From contig CM063254.1 of the NCBI GenBank assembly GCA_032158295.1, positions 1,550,001 to 1,614,000 on the forward strand: a stretch of DNA of 64,000 nucleotides, given 5' to 3'. Source of the stretch: Pycnopodia helianthoides. Lineage: Eukaryota > Echinodermata > Asteroidea > Forcipulatida > Asteriidae. This document shows positions 22,770 through 34,200 of the stretch, piece by piece. Numbering within the stretch: position 1 is the stretch's first letter; each line of letters starts with the position of its first letter. The position numbers were made by a program, and so were the translations under genes. Under the pieces are notes generated by a model that did not search any database, had not been told where the DNA came from, and was given only the letters and a program-made list of their open reading frames with translations.

Positions 22770-23100
22770 TGCTAGAATTTTTGGGGAAAACCCACAAGAC
22801 CGCAGGGCTTGTAGCTCAAAATTTTTACTGGACCAGAATTTTGAGTACAAGACCAAAATTGAAGTGAGAAGAAAAAAATGCCAATACAGGTTAATAATTG
22901 AACTGTTTGAATTTGAAAAAGCACTGAGAGAAGATTTATCTCATTTGTATATTATGGGTAAGTAGTCTTTGATAATCAACAGAATTGTATACAGACTGAA
23001 AGTCAACATTTGAACACAAACACAAGAACACCGGACTTGCCCGGACATGAGTTTACTGGCCCGATGCTAAAATCACTTGCCTCGGGCCAGCGGTCCTCAG
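22770..23100. mobile_element. Copy of the CAGGGCTC MITE family
   Basis: Carries CCGCAGGGCTTGTAGCTC, a run over TTTGAAAAAGCACTGAG, and GCCCGGACATGAGTTTACTGG, colinear with the reverse copy at 31937-32412. It starts about 250 bp after the candidate last ARHGAP19 exon. Confidence 0.6.
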
Positions 23101-23235
23101 TGGTCTATGTCTTTTTGTAGTTGTAGTGAAGAAATGATAACAAAATATTTTAAAACAGCTACACACTAATTATTTTTTATGTAATGTCCATAATTTAGGT
23201 TCTCTAAAAAAGTTTTGAATATTGTTTTGCCTGAT

Positions 23236-23430
23236 CTGGGCCCAATTTCTTAGAGCTGCTTAAGCAGCAAATATTGCTTAACAATTTTCTGCTAAGCACA
23301 AATCAGCAGGATACCAGTCACGAATTGTACATATGACATGGTAGTTTGGCCGGTAACCTTAATCTGGTAAGCATAATTTTGTTGTGCTTAGCTACTTTTT
23401 GTGCTGAAGCAGCTCTATGAAATTGGGCCC
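23236..23430. mobile_element. GGGCCCAATTTC hairpin MITE
   Basis: A 190-bp near-perfect palindrome starting GGGCCCAATTTCTTAGAGC and ending with the complement GCTCTATGAAATTGGGCCC. Related copies occur at 3770-3940 (decayed), 16023-16216, 19351-19526, 27995-28163, 54470-54610 and 58672-58862. Confidence 0.7.
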
Positions 23431-23999
23431 TGTTGTCTTGTGAGCCAAAAGGGCACCACACAGGATTGGCAACAATGTGACAGCCTGTGCCTAAATTGCC
23501 ACATCTCACACAAAAAGTGAAATGGCATTGAAAAGTAAAGATAAGCTTTGATATTAATGCGATGTTATATCTTAAAAAATTCTTGATGTTGTATAATACA
23601 TTCATCATAGGCGAAGTAGGTGTTATTTTCATCTATTTGATAAGCAAGTAATGGCAGAAAGTGCCATTGCTGTTACATGAAGCATCCCACTTTGCAGTTA
23701 TTTTAATCCAACACATGTTTTTTATCTGTTAAAAAAATTGTAATTTTTAATGCACTGCTTGAAAACCTCCAACTTTTCAGCATTTAAAATCAGTTGTTTT
23801 ATTGGCAGAGGTAAAGTTTAATAAATTTTGCAATTTGTACATTAATAATCCACTGTAAAAAAAAAGTCCCTTCAATACTAAGTACAATTCTGCTCTAGGC
23901 ATACTACTATGTACTTAGAAAAGAAAGGTAGTGTCTTCTTACTCAGAGAATTATCATTTTTAGTTGTCTATTTTGAAGGATCACCAGTGAGATGATCTT

Positions 24000-24621
24000 G
24001 AGTATGGAGGCAACTGCCTGCATAGTCTACTAGAGTATGGAGGCAACTGCCTGCATAGTCTACTAGAGTATGGAGGCAACTGCCTGCATAGTCTACTAGA
24101 GTATGGAGGCAACTGCGTGCATAGTCTACTAGAGTATGGAGGCAACTGCCTGCATAGTCTACTAGAGTATGGAGGCAACTGCCTGCATAGTCTACTAGAG
24201 TATGGAGACAACTGCCTGCATAGTCTACTAGAGTATGGAGGCAACTGCCTGCATAGTCTACTAGAGTATGGAGGCAACTGCCTGCATAGTCTACTAGAGT
24301 ATGGAGGCAACTGCCTGCATAGTCTACTAGAGTATGGAGGCAACTGCCTGCATAGTCTACTAGAGTATGGAGGCAACTGCGTGCATAGTCTACTAGAGTA
24401 TGGAGGCAACTGCCTGCATAGTCTACTAGAGTATGGAGGCAACTGCCTGCATAGTCTACTAGAGTATGGAGGCAACTGCCTGCATAGTCTACTAGAGTAT
24501 GGAGGCAACTGCCTGCATAGTCTACTAGAGTATGGAGGCAACTGCCTGCATAGTCTACTAGAGTATGGAGGCAACTGCCTGCATAGTCTACTAGAGTATG
24601 GAGGCAACTGCCTGCATTGTC
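24000..24621. repeat. 33-bp minisatellite, about 19 copies
   Basis: Near-perfect head-to-tail copies of a 33-bp unit containing GGAGGCAACTGCCTGCATAG. Because 33 is divisible by 3, several frames on both strands stay open (for example a repeated AGSCLHTLVDY on the minus strand). These are side effects of the period, not evidence of a gene. Confidence 0.93.
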
Positions 24622-25414
24622 TCTGTCAAGTGGTAGGCTCACTGTTCTAAAGAGGGCATTTTAAACTTTATAACATATCGGTTGTGTGTTATTTGACCAG
24701 TGGCGTAGCTAGGATATTTTCCAATTGTGACCAAAAAAAAATCTTAATTCCCACTGTACAAAAAAGTGTAATGAGTCTAAGCAAAAGATAAACAGTGTTG
24801 TTGTCATGGCGAGGCTACATTATTTTTGTTATTTTTTCGTGATTTTTAATCTTTACTAATTTTTTAATTATCAAAAGAAGAAATATTTTATTGTTATTCC
24901 TAAATTTCAGTTTTTTGTTTGTTGGTGTTTGTTTTTTAATTTAATTTTATAATTTATTTTTTTAACCCAAACATGTTTTGGGTGATTCAATTTACGAGTG
25001 CCAACCTAGCAGCTCTTGCCATCTGCACCAATTCTGAATGAGGATTGTGTAACTGGATAATTAAAGGTGAATCACCTAGTAGTTGAAACGTTACAGGGGT
25101 CTTTTTGCAAGCACAAAGCGAAAAAAATTGGCTTTTGACAATCCCTAGTCATGGTGCTACTTGAACATTTTCAGGACAGCAACCAACTGGTAATTTTAAG
25201 CTACTAACATTTGGAAAAAATTTCAAGCAGTTTAATACAACTTCTACTGTGACACATGGGACAATACCAGAAATATGAAAACATTGTATATTTAATTAAT
25301 ATGTCTATACAAATTATTTAGAACACTGAAGTGAAACATTCATTTTTGTTTTGTTAGGCAGAGAGAATAAAAGATAGGCCTTTCAGATTTTGTTTTCTCT
25401 TTTGACACAAACAA

Positions 25415-25576
25415 CAGGCCTGGAATTACACGGAGGCCGCAGAGGCCATGGCCTCCGTTGCCCTGGTCTTGGCCTTGTTGCCCCTTCAAAACTTCCCCAT
25501 AGACTTTAAGATTTTCCAATGAAAGTGCCCTTTGCAAAGTGCCCCTTGCCCTCTCAAAGATGAAATTCCAGGCCTG
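25415..25576. mobile_element. 162-bp hAT-like MITE
   Basis: Perfect inverted tips CAGGCCTGGAATT and AATTCCAGGCCTG, flanked by ACAAACAA and AAACAACA, probably a 6-8-bp target duplication. Intergenic. Confidence 0.7.
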
Positions 25577-26204
25577 AAACAACATTCATTTGGTGGACCA
25601 CGGACCACCTCCAACTATTGTACAGTATACTCAGATGGAGTATTTATAAACAGACTATTTCAAATAGATAAACATTATCAGATAAATTACAAGTCAGAAC
25701 AATGTGTTGTAATATTCAAATAATTTAGCCTTTATTTGTGTTCCCTTTTTCATTATTTTATTGAAGCTTTTTCCCCACCCCTCTCATCAAGCTACGCCAC
25801 TGTATTCAACACATGAAGTGCCTTTCAATCTCATCTACGAAAACACTCTGTACATAAATATATAAACTATATAGTCGTCAATGTTTAGTTTATTTAATGT
25901 TTTTATGCTTTTACCTTTATTATAACCCAATTATTCTCAGTACGCTGGATCTTACATTGTCAATGATGACAATGCAATTGTAAAAAATTAAAATAATAAA
26001 GATTTCTGTATCTTTAATCTTTTTTCTTCACAGTTTCATTTATTTTTATTATGAAGTTATTTTATAGAAAAGACCAAACCATTATGCCCCCTCTGCTTAT
26101 CAAGAAACAACATAACTATGGCAAACATGTATCAGCTTGGACCCTTCCCACCCAAATGTGCATCCCGCAAGCGCTACTTAAGCTCCATCACCACCAGCAG
26201 TCCA

Positions 26205-26350
26205 GCATTCTCCTGAAGACAAGCAGAATACTGTTTGAAACATCGAGACCACACCAGCTCTTTTCAGAGCCCCACTCTCACAAAAGAGATTTACGCATGG
26301 TTGTACCCGCAAGTTTGCTATTTATTTATAGTTCCTTTCTATTTTTCCAC
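26205..26350. mobile_element. Single-arm copy of the CGAAAC...GAGACC hairpin family
   Basis: Reads CTCCTGAAGACAAGCAG, CTGTTTGAAACATCGAGACC and ATTTATTTATAGTTCCTTTC in the order seen in one arm of 13405-13660. Confidence 0.6.
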
Positions 26351-26389
26351 ACCATGCAAAGCTTCAAACAATACTTATGTATCAGTCTA

Positions 26390-26608
26390 TTAACCCTCTT
26401 GCTGTCTGACCATTCAATATCATTCACTGTGGTTTTGAATGATAGATAAACTATGCCAGCCTGCAAAATGATACCATGAGGGAATGCATGTACACAGTTC
26501 TGTGCACAGTTGTGCCACCGTACACAACCTTGGCAGTCGAATGGTTTCAAATGGTTGGTCAAGTCACTGGAAAATGTTGCCAAGAGTCACTGAGAGTAGG
26601 AGCGTTAA
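26390..26608. mobile_element. TTAA MITE, family E
   Basis: TTAA at both ends, with left tip CCCTCTTGCTGTCTGACC and the matching, decayed right tip GAGAGTAGGAGCG. A sister copy is at 54795-55023. Confidence 0.75.
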
Positions 26609-27088
26609 TAGACTTATAGTTGTGCTGTAAGTGTGCCATAATTCCGCGCTAAGCCACGCCCACTTCACACAAACTAGACTTGATGACAAGTCGTTAAATG
26701 TCTGTCACGGTGATAGCGAAACGGCTCTCTCTCATACTCTGGCAAGACTGCTGTTCTCCCTGAGACTTGCTCTCGCCACTATGGTCCCGATTAACAACTT
26801 GTACAATCTGATAGCAATGGATATTCGGTTTGCGGTAATGCCGTGTGTATAGTTATCTACTTTGCTGTGTAGATTTTGTTCTTTAGAGAACTTGTCTTGC
26901 TATTTGTTCTACTACCGCGGAGTAGGTTTTCGGAATTCGGGGGACTTCTCAGTTCTGAAAAGAACTGTCCTGCTTTTTAACTACTACCTGGGCGGGAGGT
27001 AAGAAATCGGCCTGGACTACTACTTTAGCTTTGTGGATTGGGGGGACTTCTCGTAGTTAACTGCACTGTTGCTGAGTGAGTTCTTTTT

Positions 27089-27134
27089 GGTCTCAACGTT
27101 TCGACTAGCTTGCTCTAGTCATCGTCAGGAGACT
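27089..27134 (-). ncRNA. Hammerhead-like hairpin, probably from a Penelope-like terminal repeat
   Basis: On the minus strand: GTCTC, CTGACGA, T, GACTAG, loop AGCAAG, CTAGTC, GAAAC, GTT, GAGAC. Stem I (GTCTC/GAGAC, 5 bp) and stem II (GACTAG/CTAGTC, 6 bp) pair perfectly around CTGANGA and GAAA, the two halves of a hammerhead core. One extra T follows the CTGACGA, which departs from the consensus, so activity is doubtful. Penelope-like elements are known to carry hammerhead motifs in their terminal repeats. Confidence 0.35.
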
Positions 27135-27994
27135 GTGCAGTCTGATAGCAGTTTGTGCAAGTTTCAGATTGTACACTTCGTCAAATGGGGCCGTAGTCGC
27201 GAGATAGCTGTAGAGTCATGCAGAGCAGCATTGTTGCGAGAGTATTGTTGCAAGTGAGCCCTTTCGCTCTCACCGCGACAAAAATTTAAAGTCTAAATTC
27301 ACACAAACTAAGTGGAACAATTACCAGAAGCCTATAGGAATTCCATTAAGCTAGTTTTCTTTGATGATTTGTGCAAAAAAGAGTTCTATAGGGCTACACT
27401 TGAATATGTCATATGGCTTAAAGAGATGCCAATAATTCCAATTGGTCAACTCAAAGAAAAATGAATTATGCATTGACATTTCTCAACCACAGCAGCTGTT
27501 TTCATGAGTCAATGATGGTGCTCATGACTTGGCCACTTTTTGTGCAGAATGTACATAACAAGTTGCCACTTGAACATTGAATAAAGGATGCTCTACGTCT
27601 AAATGCTAATCGAGTACAGTGACACACTTTTACTTTTCCCATATGCAGTATTTTTAACTAGTCGATGTAAACAGTCTGATTGAGTGACTTCTGTCATGTA
27701 GTAGAGTTTCATTTGTGCAATTGATAGTTTTGCAGGTTTACATTCTAAGGTCTGTAATTTTCATTTCGGTATGGGCAAAGCTAAATCCCGATAGACTGTA
27801 TGTGGGTCATGCAGAGAATGGTCCCTATGGCCACTTTAACGAGACCTGGGGTCGATTTCACAAAGCACTCAGATTCATCTTAAGATGAGTTATCAGTATT
27901 ACCATAGTGATTTGTATTGTGACATCACTCTTTGCTAAGCAGCTGCGATGGATTTGTAGTTACGATCAGTCTGAACTCTTTGTGAAATCGAGCC

Positions 27995-28163
27995 CTGGGC
28001 CCAATTTCATAAAGCCTGTAAGCACAGAAAAATACTAAGCACAGAAAAATATTGCTTACCACAAACTGGCTACCAGCCTACATTCCATAAAGTTTACATT
28101 GTTGCGACTGGTACCTCGCTCATTTTTGCTTAGCAAAGAAATGGCTTTATGAAATTGGGCCCT
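27995..28163. mobile_element. GGGCCCAATTTC hairpin MITE
   Basis: Starts GGGCCCAATTTCATAAAGC and ends TTTATGAAATTGGGCCC, with a shortened middle. About 100 bp downstream of the RNASEH2A stop codon. Just upstream (about 27850-27990) is another small inverted repeat starting GATTTCACAAAGCACTCAG, with a relative at 15075-15320. Confidence 0.65.
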
Positions 28164-28268
28164 GATCTTTGTAGAACTTTTTAGTTTTTTTTACAAGAGC
28201 AGGTTTGTTTTCATTTTATGATAACACAGTTGAGATGACACAATTACACATTGTGTTTTATGTCGGAA

Positions 28269-31200
28269 TCAAAACGACACAACTCTTTTCAGATGCCTCT
28301 CTTCAAAGAAGGAATGTTGTTTATCTTTTGGGTCGGCATTTTTAGGAGCAAAGAATGAGAATAAGGAAGCTGTTCCTTTAGCGCCGTCCTCCTCGTCGTC
28401 ATCCCTGAATACAAAACAGAATGATAAACATTAATAATAATACTTAAGAATGATTTGGAGGTGAAGGTACAAGTAGATATAGGTTTGCGGTGACACCATG
28501 TATTAAATCTCAATGCAAAAATTTGGAACCCTAGGTGGCAGCAGACTTACCAGTTAATTTCCATTGGAAACATATTTCAGAGAATAATGGATTTACCTGG
28601 CAAGTCTGCTGCCACCTAGCGTCACCAAAAGTCTCCCATTTAGTTACTTGTCATTTCAAACAGTATCAGGATCTGGTGAAAGGATTAGTTCAGACTATAA
28701 GATCATGTCACATGGACGGAGATCTCCATTCTCAAGCCGAATTCACCCAACAAACTATAGTAGACCATAGCCCCACAACCTATCCCTTTAAGAAACTAGA
28801 AGTAGGAATTTCACCCCAAATCCCTCATCCTCCTCAGAGGAAAATATCATTCTATCCAATCAAGTTTTGTCAACTGAACCAGACTGCCATTGATGATGTC
28901 CGTCTACAGATCAGTCAAGCCCTCAAGAATTGCACGACTGCTAAGCCCGACATTACAAAGGAAGAGGAACAAACACTCTGTAAAGACAACTCCATCAAAC
29001 ATTCTCACTGCAGAAATAGGGAATCTAACTTTCGTCATGGAGAAGGCTACCTATAAACACAAGGTGTGGGGAAAAAAAACTAAACCCCACACCAGACAAA
29101 AAGATGTATCTCATCATCCTGCTTCTAGTGGTGTGGCAAATATTTCAAACAGTCAGGACCAGCCACAGGATCCCCTTTATCCCCTGTTCTAGTTGACTTC
29201 TTTGTGGAAGAATTTAATCAGACAGCTCTCCTCCCTTAAACCAAGTTTATGACTCTGTTATGTACATGTAGACAATTTGTTACACACAAGGAAAATGATA
29301 AATTTAGAGACACCCTGTTGGTAGTTGCGATAATCGTAACCCTCCATCCTCCCGACGGTCGGAGACCGGAGGGTTACGAGTCATGCAAAGCAAAAAAGTG
29401 GCGAAATTGCAATTTCGACTATTTTGGTCAGACTAGTCACCAGATTTGCCCAATTTTACCACTTTCAAAAAACATGACACACATTCTAAGAACATGGATT
29501 TGATCTTCGATGTGTAATGAATCCATTCATAACACTCTAAACATCGTTGAAAAATTATTTGAAGAAAAAGCGAACAAAAACTTACCGAAACTTACGGTCC
29601 ATGGACCGCAATTCCCCTAAATCAGCATAAACCAAACCGTTGTGTAGGCGTGGCAATCGTCTGTGTGTGACTGTATTTAACGGATTTGCGCCATCTGCAG
29701 TTTGCGCTGATTAATTGCAGGAACAGCATTCCAGAATGCGTGCTCAATCTGTAAATTTTTCCTTATAAATATCCTGTGATTGTGCAACTCAACAAAATGC
29801 GCTCAACTACGAGTCCGCTTACGCTGATTGGTCGAGATGTTGCTAGGTCACGAATGGCGAGGTTTGAAAACCGGACCTGAGATTGTCTACGCTTCATGAG
29901 AATTTCGCTCAGTCTCTGGTACGTTTTTGTCTTTTTTTCTTAAAATATTTTCTCAATGATGTTTTGAGTAATACGAATGGATTCATGACACATTGATGAT
30001 CACATCCATGTTTTTAGAATGTGTGTCATGTTTTTAAAAGTGGTAAAAATTGGGCAAATCCGGTGACTAGTCTGACCAAAATAGTCGAAATTGCAATTTC
30101 GCCACTTTTTTGCACTGCATGACTCGTAACCCTCCGGTCTCCGACCGTCGGGAGGTTGGAGGGTTACGATTATCGCAACTACCCTGTTGGTAGCTCACTG
30201 CACTTTGCACTGTCGACCAATGACGTCACCAGCGCACCATCCCAGTTTAGCTTCCTACGTGAGCTGTTTTAGGGATTATTCTACTCAAGACTTCTACTCA
30301 AGCATACTTACCAGTGAACAGCATGGGCTCTACTCTCTAAAATAGTACTAGTTGTAGACCAGCTGAACCGTACAAACTGCGGATATCCAAATACTTTATC
30401 CATGTTGTCCAATAACCATTGCTTCGTTGATGGATCTGTAATAGGTTTATTTTATCAATATAACTAATCAGAGAGAAGATACATATCGCAATTTTCAACA
30501 ATTTTCAGAGACCCTAACCACAGAGTATTTTCTGGAAAGCACAATCCATGTCATACTTATGACAAGAGTTTGCAATGTAAAAAAATAACGCTGATTGAAT
30601 AATTTCCATGGAGAATTTCACCTAAAATTTTGTAGCAAAAATATACAGGGTCAATAATTAATCCTTTTTTACGAACAAATTATGGTTGTACATCAATACC
30701 TGGTAGAGGAAGCTGGACACGACTTGGGTCTTTTCTAAACCTTGGCTTGGGCTGTGGCTCCAGCTTGGGCTCAAGGTTTTAGCCAGGATTTGGTAAAAGG
30801 GTGTCCAAATTTGCTGGAAGTTTAAAAACTGGGTATCCAAATTGTTCACTTACACTACATTTACATGTAAATGACAGACAAAACAGGGTGTCCAAAAGCC
30901 ACTCAGACACCCCTCTGGCTAACACTATGCTTGGGCTCCGTCATCAACTTTGGAGGAGTGACCATTTTGAACGATGATAAAACCAACATCAAACGGAGCC
31001 CTGACCATTGGTCTGGTAGCTGATCATTAGTCTAGTATAGTGTTGTACCACTGGTCAAGCATCTTACCATTGGTCTAGTACTTTACTATAGGCAGACAGG
31101 TCTACAACCTGAACATTGGTCTGGTAGCTGATCATTAGTCTGATAGTGGTGTACCGTTGGTCAAGCATCTTACCATTGGTCTAGTACTTTACTATGGGCA

Positions 31201-34200
31201 GATAGGTCTAGAACCTGACCATTGGTCTGGTAGCTGATCATTAGTCTAGTATAGTGTTGTACCATTGATCAAGCATCTTACCATTGGTCTAGTACTTTAC
31301 TATAGGCAGATAGGTCTAGTACCTCATCATTGGTCTAGCACTACATCGTTGGTGAAGCACCTTAACATAGATAGGGCTCTGCTTTACTTCTGAGAATATT
31401 ACCTGCGGGGTATCCACTTCCATAGCTTCCTGTGACAACATCATCCCCTTCTTTGAATGTCCAAGACTTTAAAACCTGATCTCGCACCACCTAACAAGAA
31501 AATAAAGGTATCATAACCATCACACATTACACAAGAATAAAACTTCAGTGTGCAATAATAATTCTTGTGCAGAACTGCCGGCAAGCCGACTGGTTCTGTG
31601 GGAACCAACTCATGGGGGGTGAGGCTGAGGGGCAGACAGAGGGCGAGCTATGTCGATTTCCTCAGGTGCAATGCTGGTGCAGAGACCACAACAGAGCTGT
31701 CCGCTTGCATAAGAAAAAGAGAAGATTGGATTCGTCGTAGGATGTCCCCCCCTGCGGGAGACATAATATATTGTGCAGAATTATTTTTCAAATAAATCAA
31801 ATGAATCTGAAGCTATATCCAGTCTCGAGTCACCATGACGTCCAGATAAGAAATAACTTGTGTATTACTTCCTGCAGTCGTTTTTGCTACCATTTAGGTT
31901 TCTTTGTGCTATAAATTGTACTTTGAGAAGAAGTAAGCGGGGCTCGAACTTTACACTGGACTGCTGGCCCGAGGCCAGTGATTTTAGCATCGGGCCAGTA
32001 AACTCATCTCCGGACAAGTCCGGCGGTCTTGTGTTTGTGTTTAAGTGTTGACTTTCTGAGTCTGATAAATACAATTCTGTTGATTATCGAAAACTACTTT
32101 AATACCCATAATATACAAATGAGATAAATCTTCTCTTAGTGCTTTTTCAAATCCAAACAGTTCAATTATTAGAACAGGTAAATAACTGACTCAGGGACAC
32201 GATGCATGTGTGGTTCATAACATGTTGTTAACAATCCAGGTCCGCGCGCATGCGCGATGCACACAAGAGTATATGTATGGAACGCCTAAGATTACAATAC
32301 TACAGCATTTTTTCTTCTCACTTCAATTCTGGTCTTGTACTCAAAAGTATGGTCCGTAAATATTTTGAGCTGCAAGCCCTGCGGTTTTTTCCCCCAAATT
32401 CTAGCCCTGGTAAGTCTCCATGTGAACCCTCCGCTTTGTCCCAATTGATGACTTCAGCAGTGACTACAGCCAGAATGCCCCAAAGCCCAACTCTTAAACG
32501 TTATCATTGCAGCCAACAGCCATAGCCATATGGCTGAAGTGGCTTGATTTGGATTACGGCCTTAGACTGTCTTTCTCATATGGAAAACTCAATGCTTTTG
32601 TGAGCAACTGATTCCCAAACCAATTATTTTTCTTTTTCAAAGCTCAGCAGGAGTAAAATGAGCACACATTTATTACATCTTGGGGAAAAGTCTATAAAAA
32701 ATAGTTTCCTTCCTGAACATGGGATTGTTCTGTACAGTGATAAACAAACTTGACCTTTTTTTTGTTTGGGGGGGGGTTAACGTTAACAAAATAAAACAGT
32801 AAAGATGAAAGGTAAATACCTTGGCACATATACTGGCAGCACTGACTATAGGAAACTTGGCATCAGCTTTGGGTGTAACGGTGATATCTAAATCAGGAAA
32901 CAATCCTTGCAGTTTCTCCTGATACTTGGTCGAATCTCCCACTGTGTCAACGTATACCTGCATAGATTAGTAGCAAATTCACTCATTAAACCCAAACAAA
33001 CATATACCTGCATAGGTTAATATAAAATTCATTCATCAAAGGCAAAGTATACCTTTGATTTTTGGAACCGTTCGATTGTTTTAATCCAATATAAATGTAG
33101 ATATATACAATAAAACTCACCTAGGAAAATTTCATTTCAAAAGGTGGTAGTGTTTTTGAGATATCGCCAACAATCTGGAGAGGTTATGTCCACACATGAA
33201 GAATAATCCCTAATAGGAATACACAATCTGAGAAACGTTTCTGACAGGCATCAAATTGTGAAACCCTGACTATAACACTGGTATGTGTCTGGTGTAAAAT
33301 ACCTTCAAATAACAGCTTTGTATTAAGGGAATAAAACAGTGATGACTCGGTCTTAACTGGCCGTTTAATACCGGCAGGGTCGTGGTCGTGTGATAAAGGA
33401 CCGAGCCGAAGGCGAGTACCTTTATCGCACTTCCACGACCCTGCAAGGTTTTAAATGGCCGGTTAAGACCGAGTCATCACTCTTTTATTCCCATTCATAA
33501 ATGCCCTTCTTGTTAAAAAGTGTAATCATGTTGGAAAGTAACTTTTCTGTTAGTTTTTAATTCCTGTCACGGCCTCGGGCCCCATTTTGCGAAGAAGTCA
33601 ATATGCATGCCACGCCAAACAGTTGTGCGTATGCGTGTACTAACATATTTTAGATTGAATACCAGTATTTATTTATTGCATTTTGCATAAATTAGCGCCT
33701 GCGTAACCTTCTGCACTAAATGTTTAAACACTTCTAGCTGTGTTTATATCGTACGTTTAAACATGGCCATGTGATCTCCTCTCGGCCAATCAGAATGGAT
33801 AAACTGTTCCGGGTATTTATGAATACAGATTAAAAGACTGGTAAACAAACCTCTTTTATGTTAGCTCCTTGCTGTATGGCTAGATTCAGCAAACCAATGG
33901 CAGAGTCCATAGAGATTGCATTTAAACTGTACTTGGTTCTGTACAAGAAAAATAACAAAGGACAGGTTAGAGTGTGGCTCAAAAAACCTTCTGCATTACT
34001 CCACACCAAGTTGCACAGTTTGGTAGATAAGATGGGAATGCCTGACCCTGTGACAAGCAATTGTTGTTTGGGCCTCTGCAAAATTCTGCCAAATTCAAAT
34101 CACAATACAAAATTTACACAAGCTGCTGCCATTTGGAAAGCTGCAATATGTATTTTGTATATATATGGTGCAGTGCACTGGCTTGATAATCAGTGGGTGG

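Larger units (their letters stand above)
22516..28268. other. Intergenic region between ARHGAP19 and RNASEH2A
   Basis: Contains the MITEs and 33-bp array listed separately. Between 26610 and 27280 there is a GC-balanced, repeat-like stretch ending in a hammerhead-like hairpin. The rest (for example 23640-23960, 24650-25400, 25600-26200, 27280-27840) is AT-rich and shows no gene. Confidence 0.5.

Noticed and set aside
24000..24621. Regular 33-bp repeats considered as a CRISPR-like array
   Set aside because: Units are contiguous with no unique spacers, and the context is a eukaryotic intergenic region.
23968..24650. Long frames on both strands over the 33-bp array
   Set aside because: The 33-bp period keeps frames open by itself; the peptides are pure 11-residue repeats in several frames at once.
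28535..29056. 173-codon plus-strand frame considered as a novel gene
   Set aside because: Its motifs and the neighbouring frames match a Penelope-like reverse transcriptase broken by stops; it lies antisense in an RNASEH2A intron.
32246..32255. Isolated GCGCATGCGC palindrome as a promoter element
   Set aside because: It lies within a dispersed repeat in an RNASEH2A intron, far from any start, with no accompanying promoter motifs.
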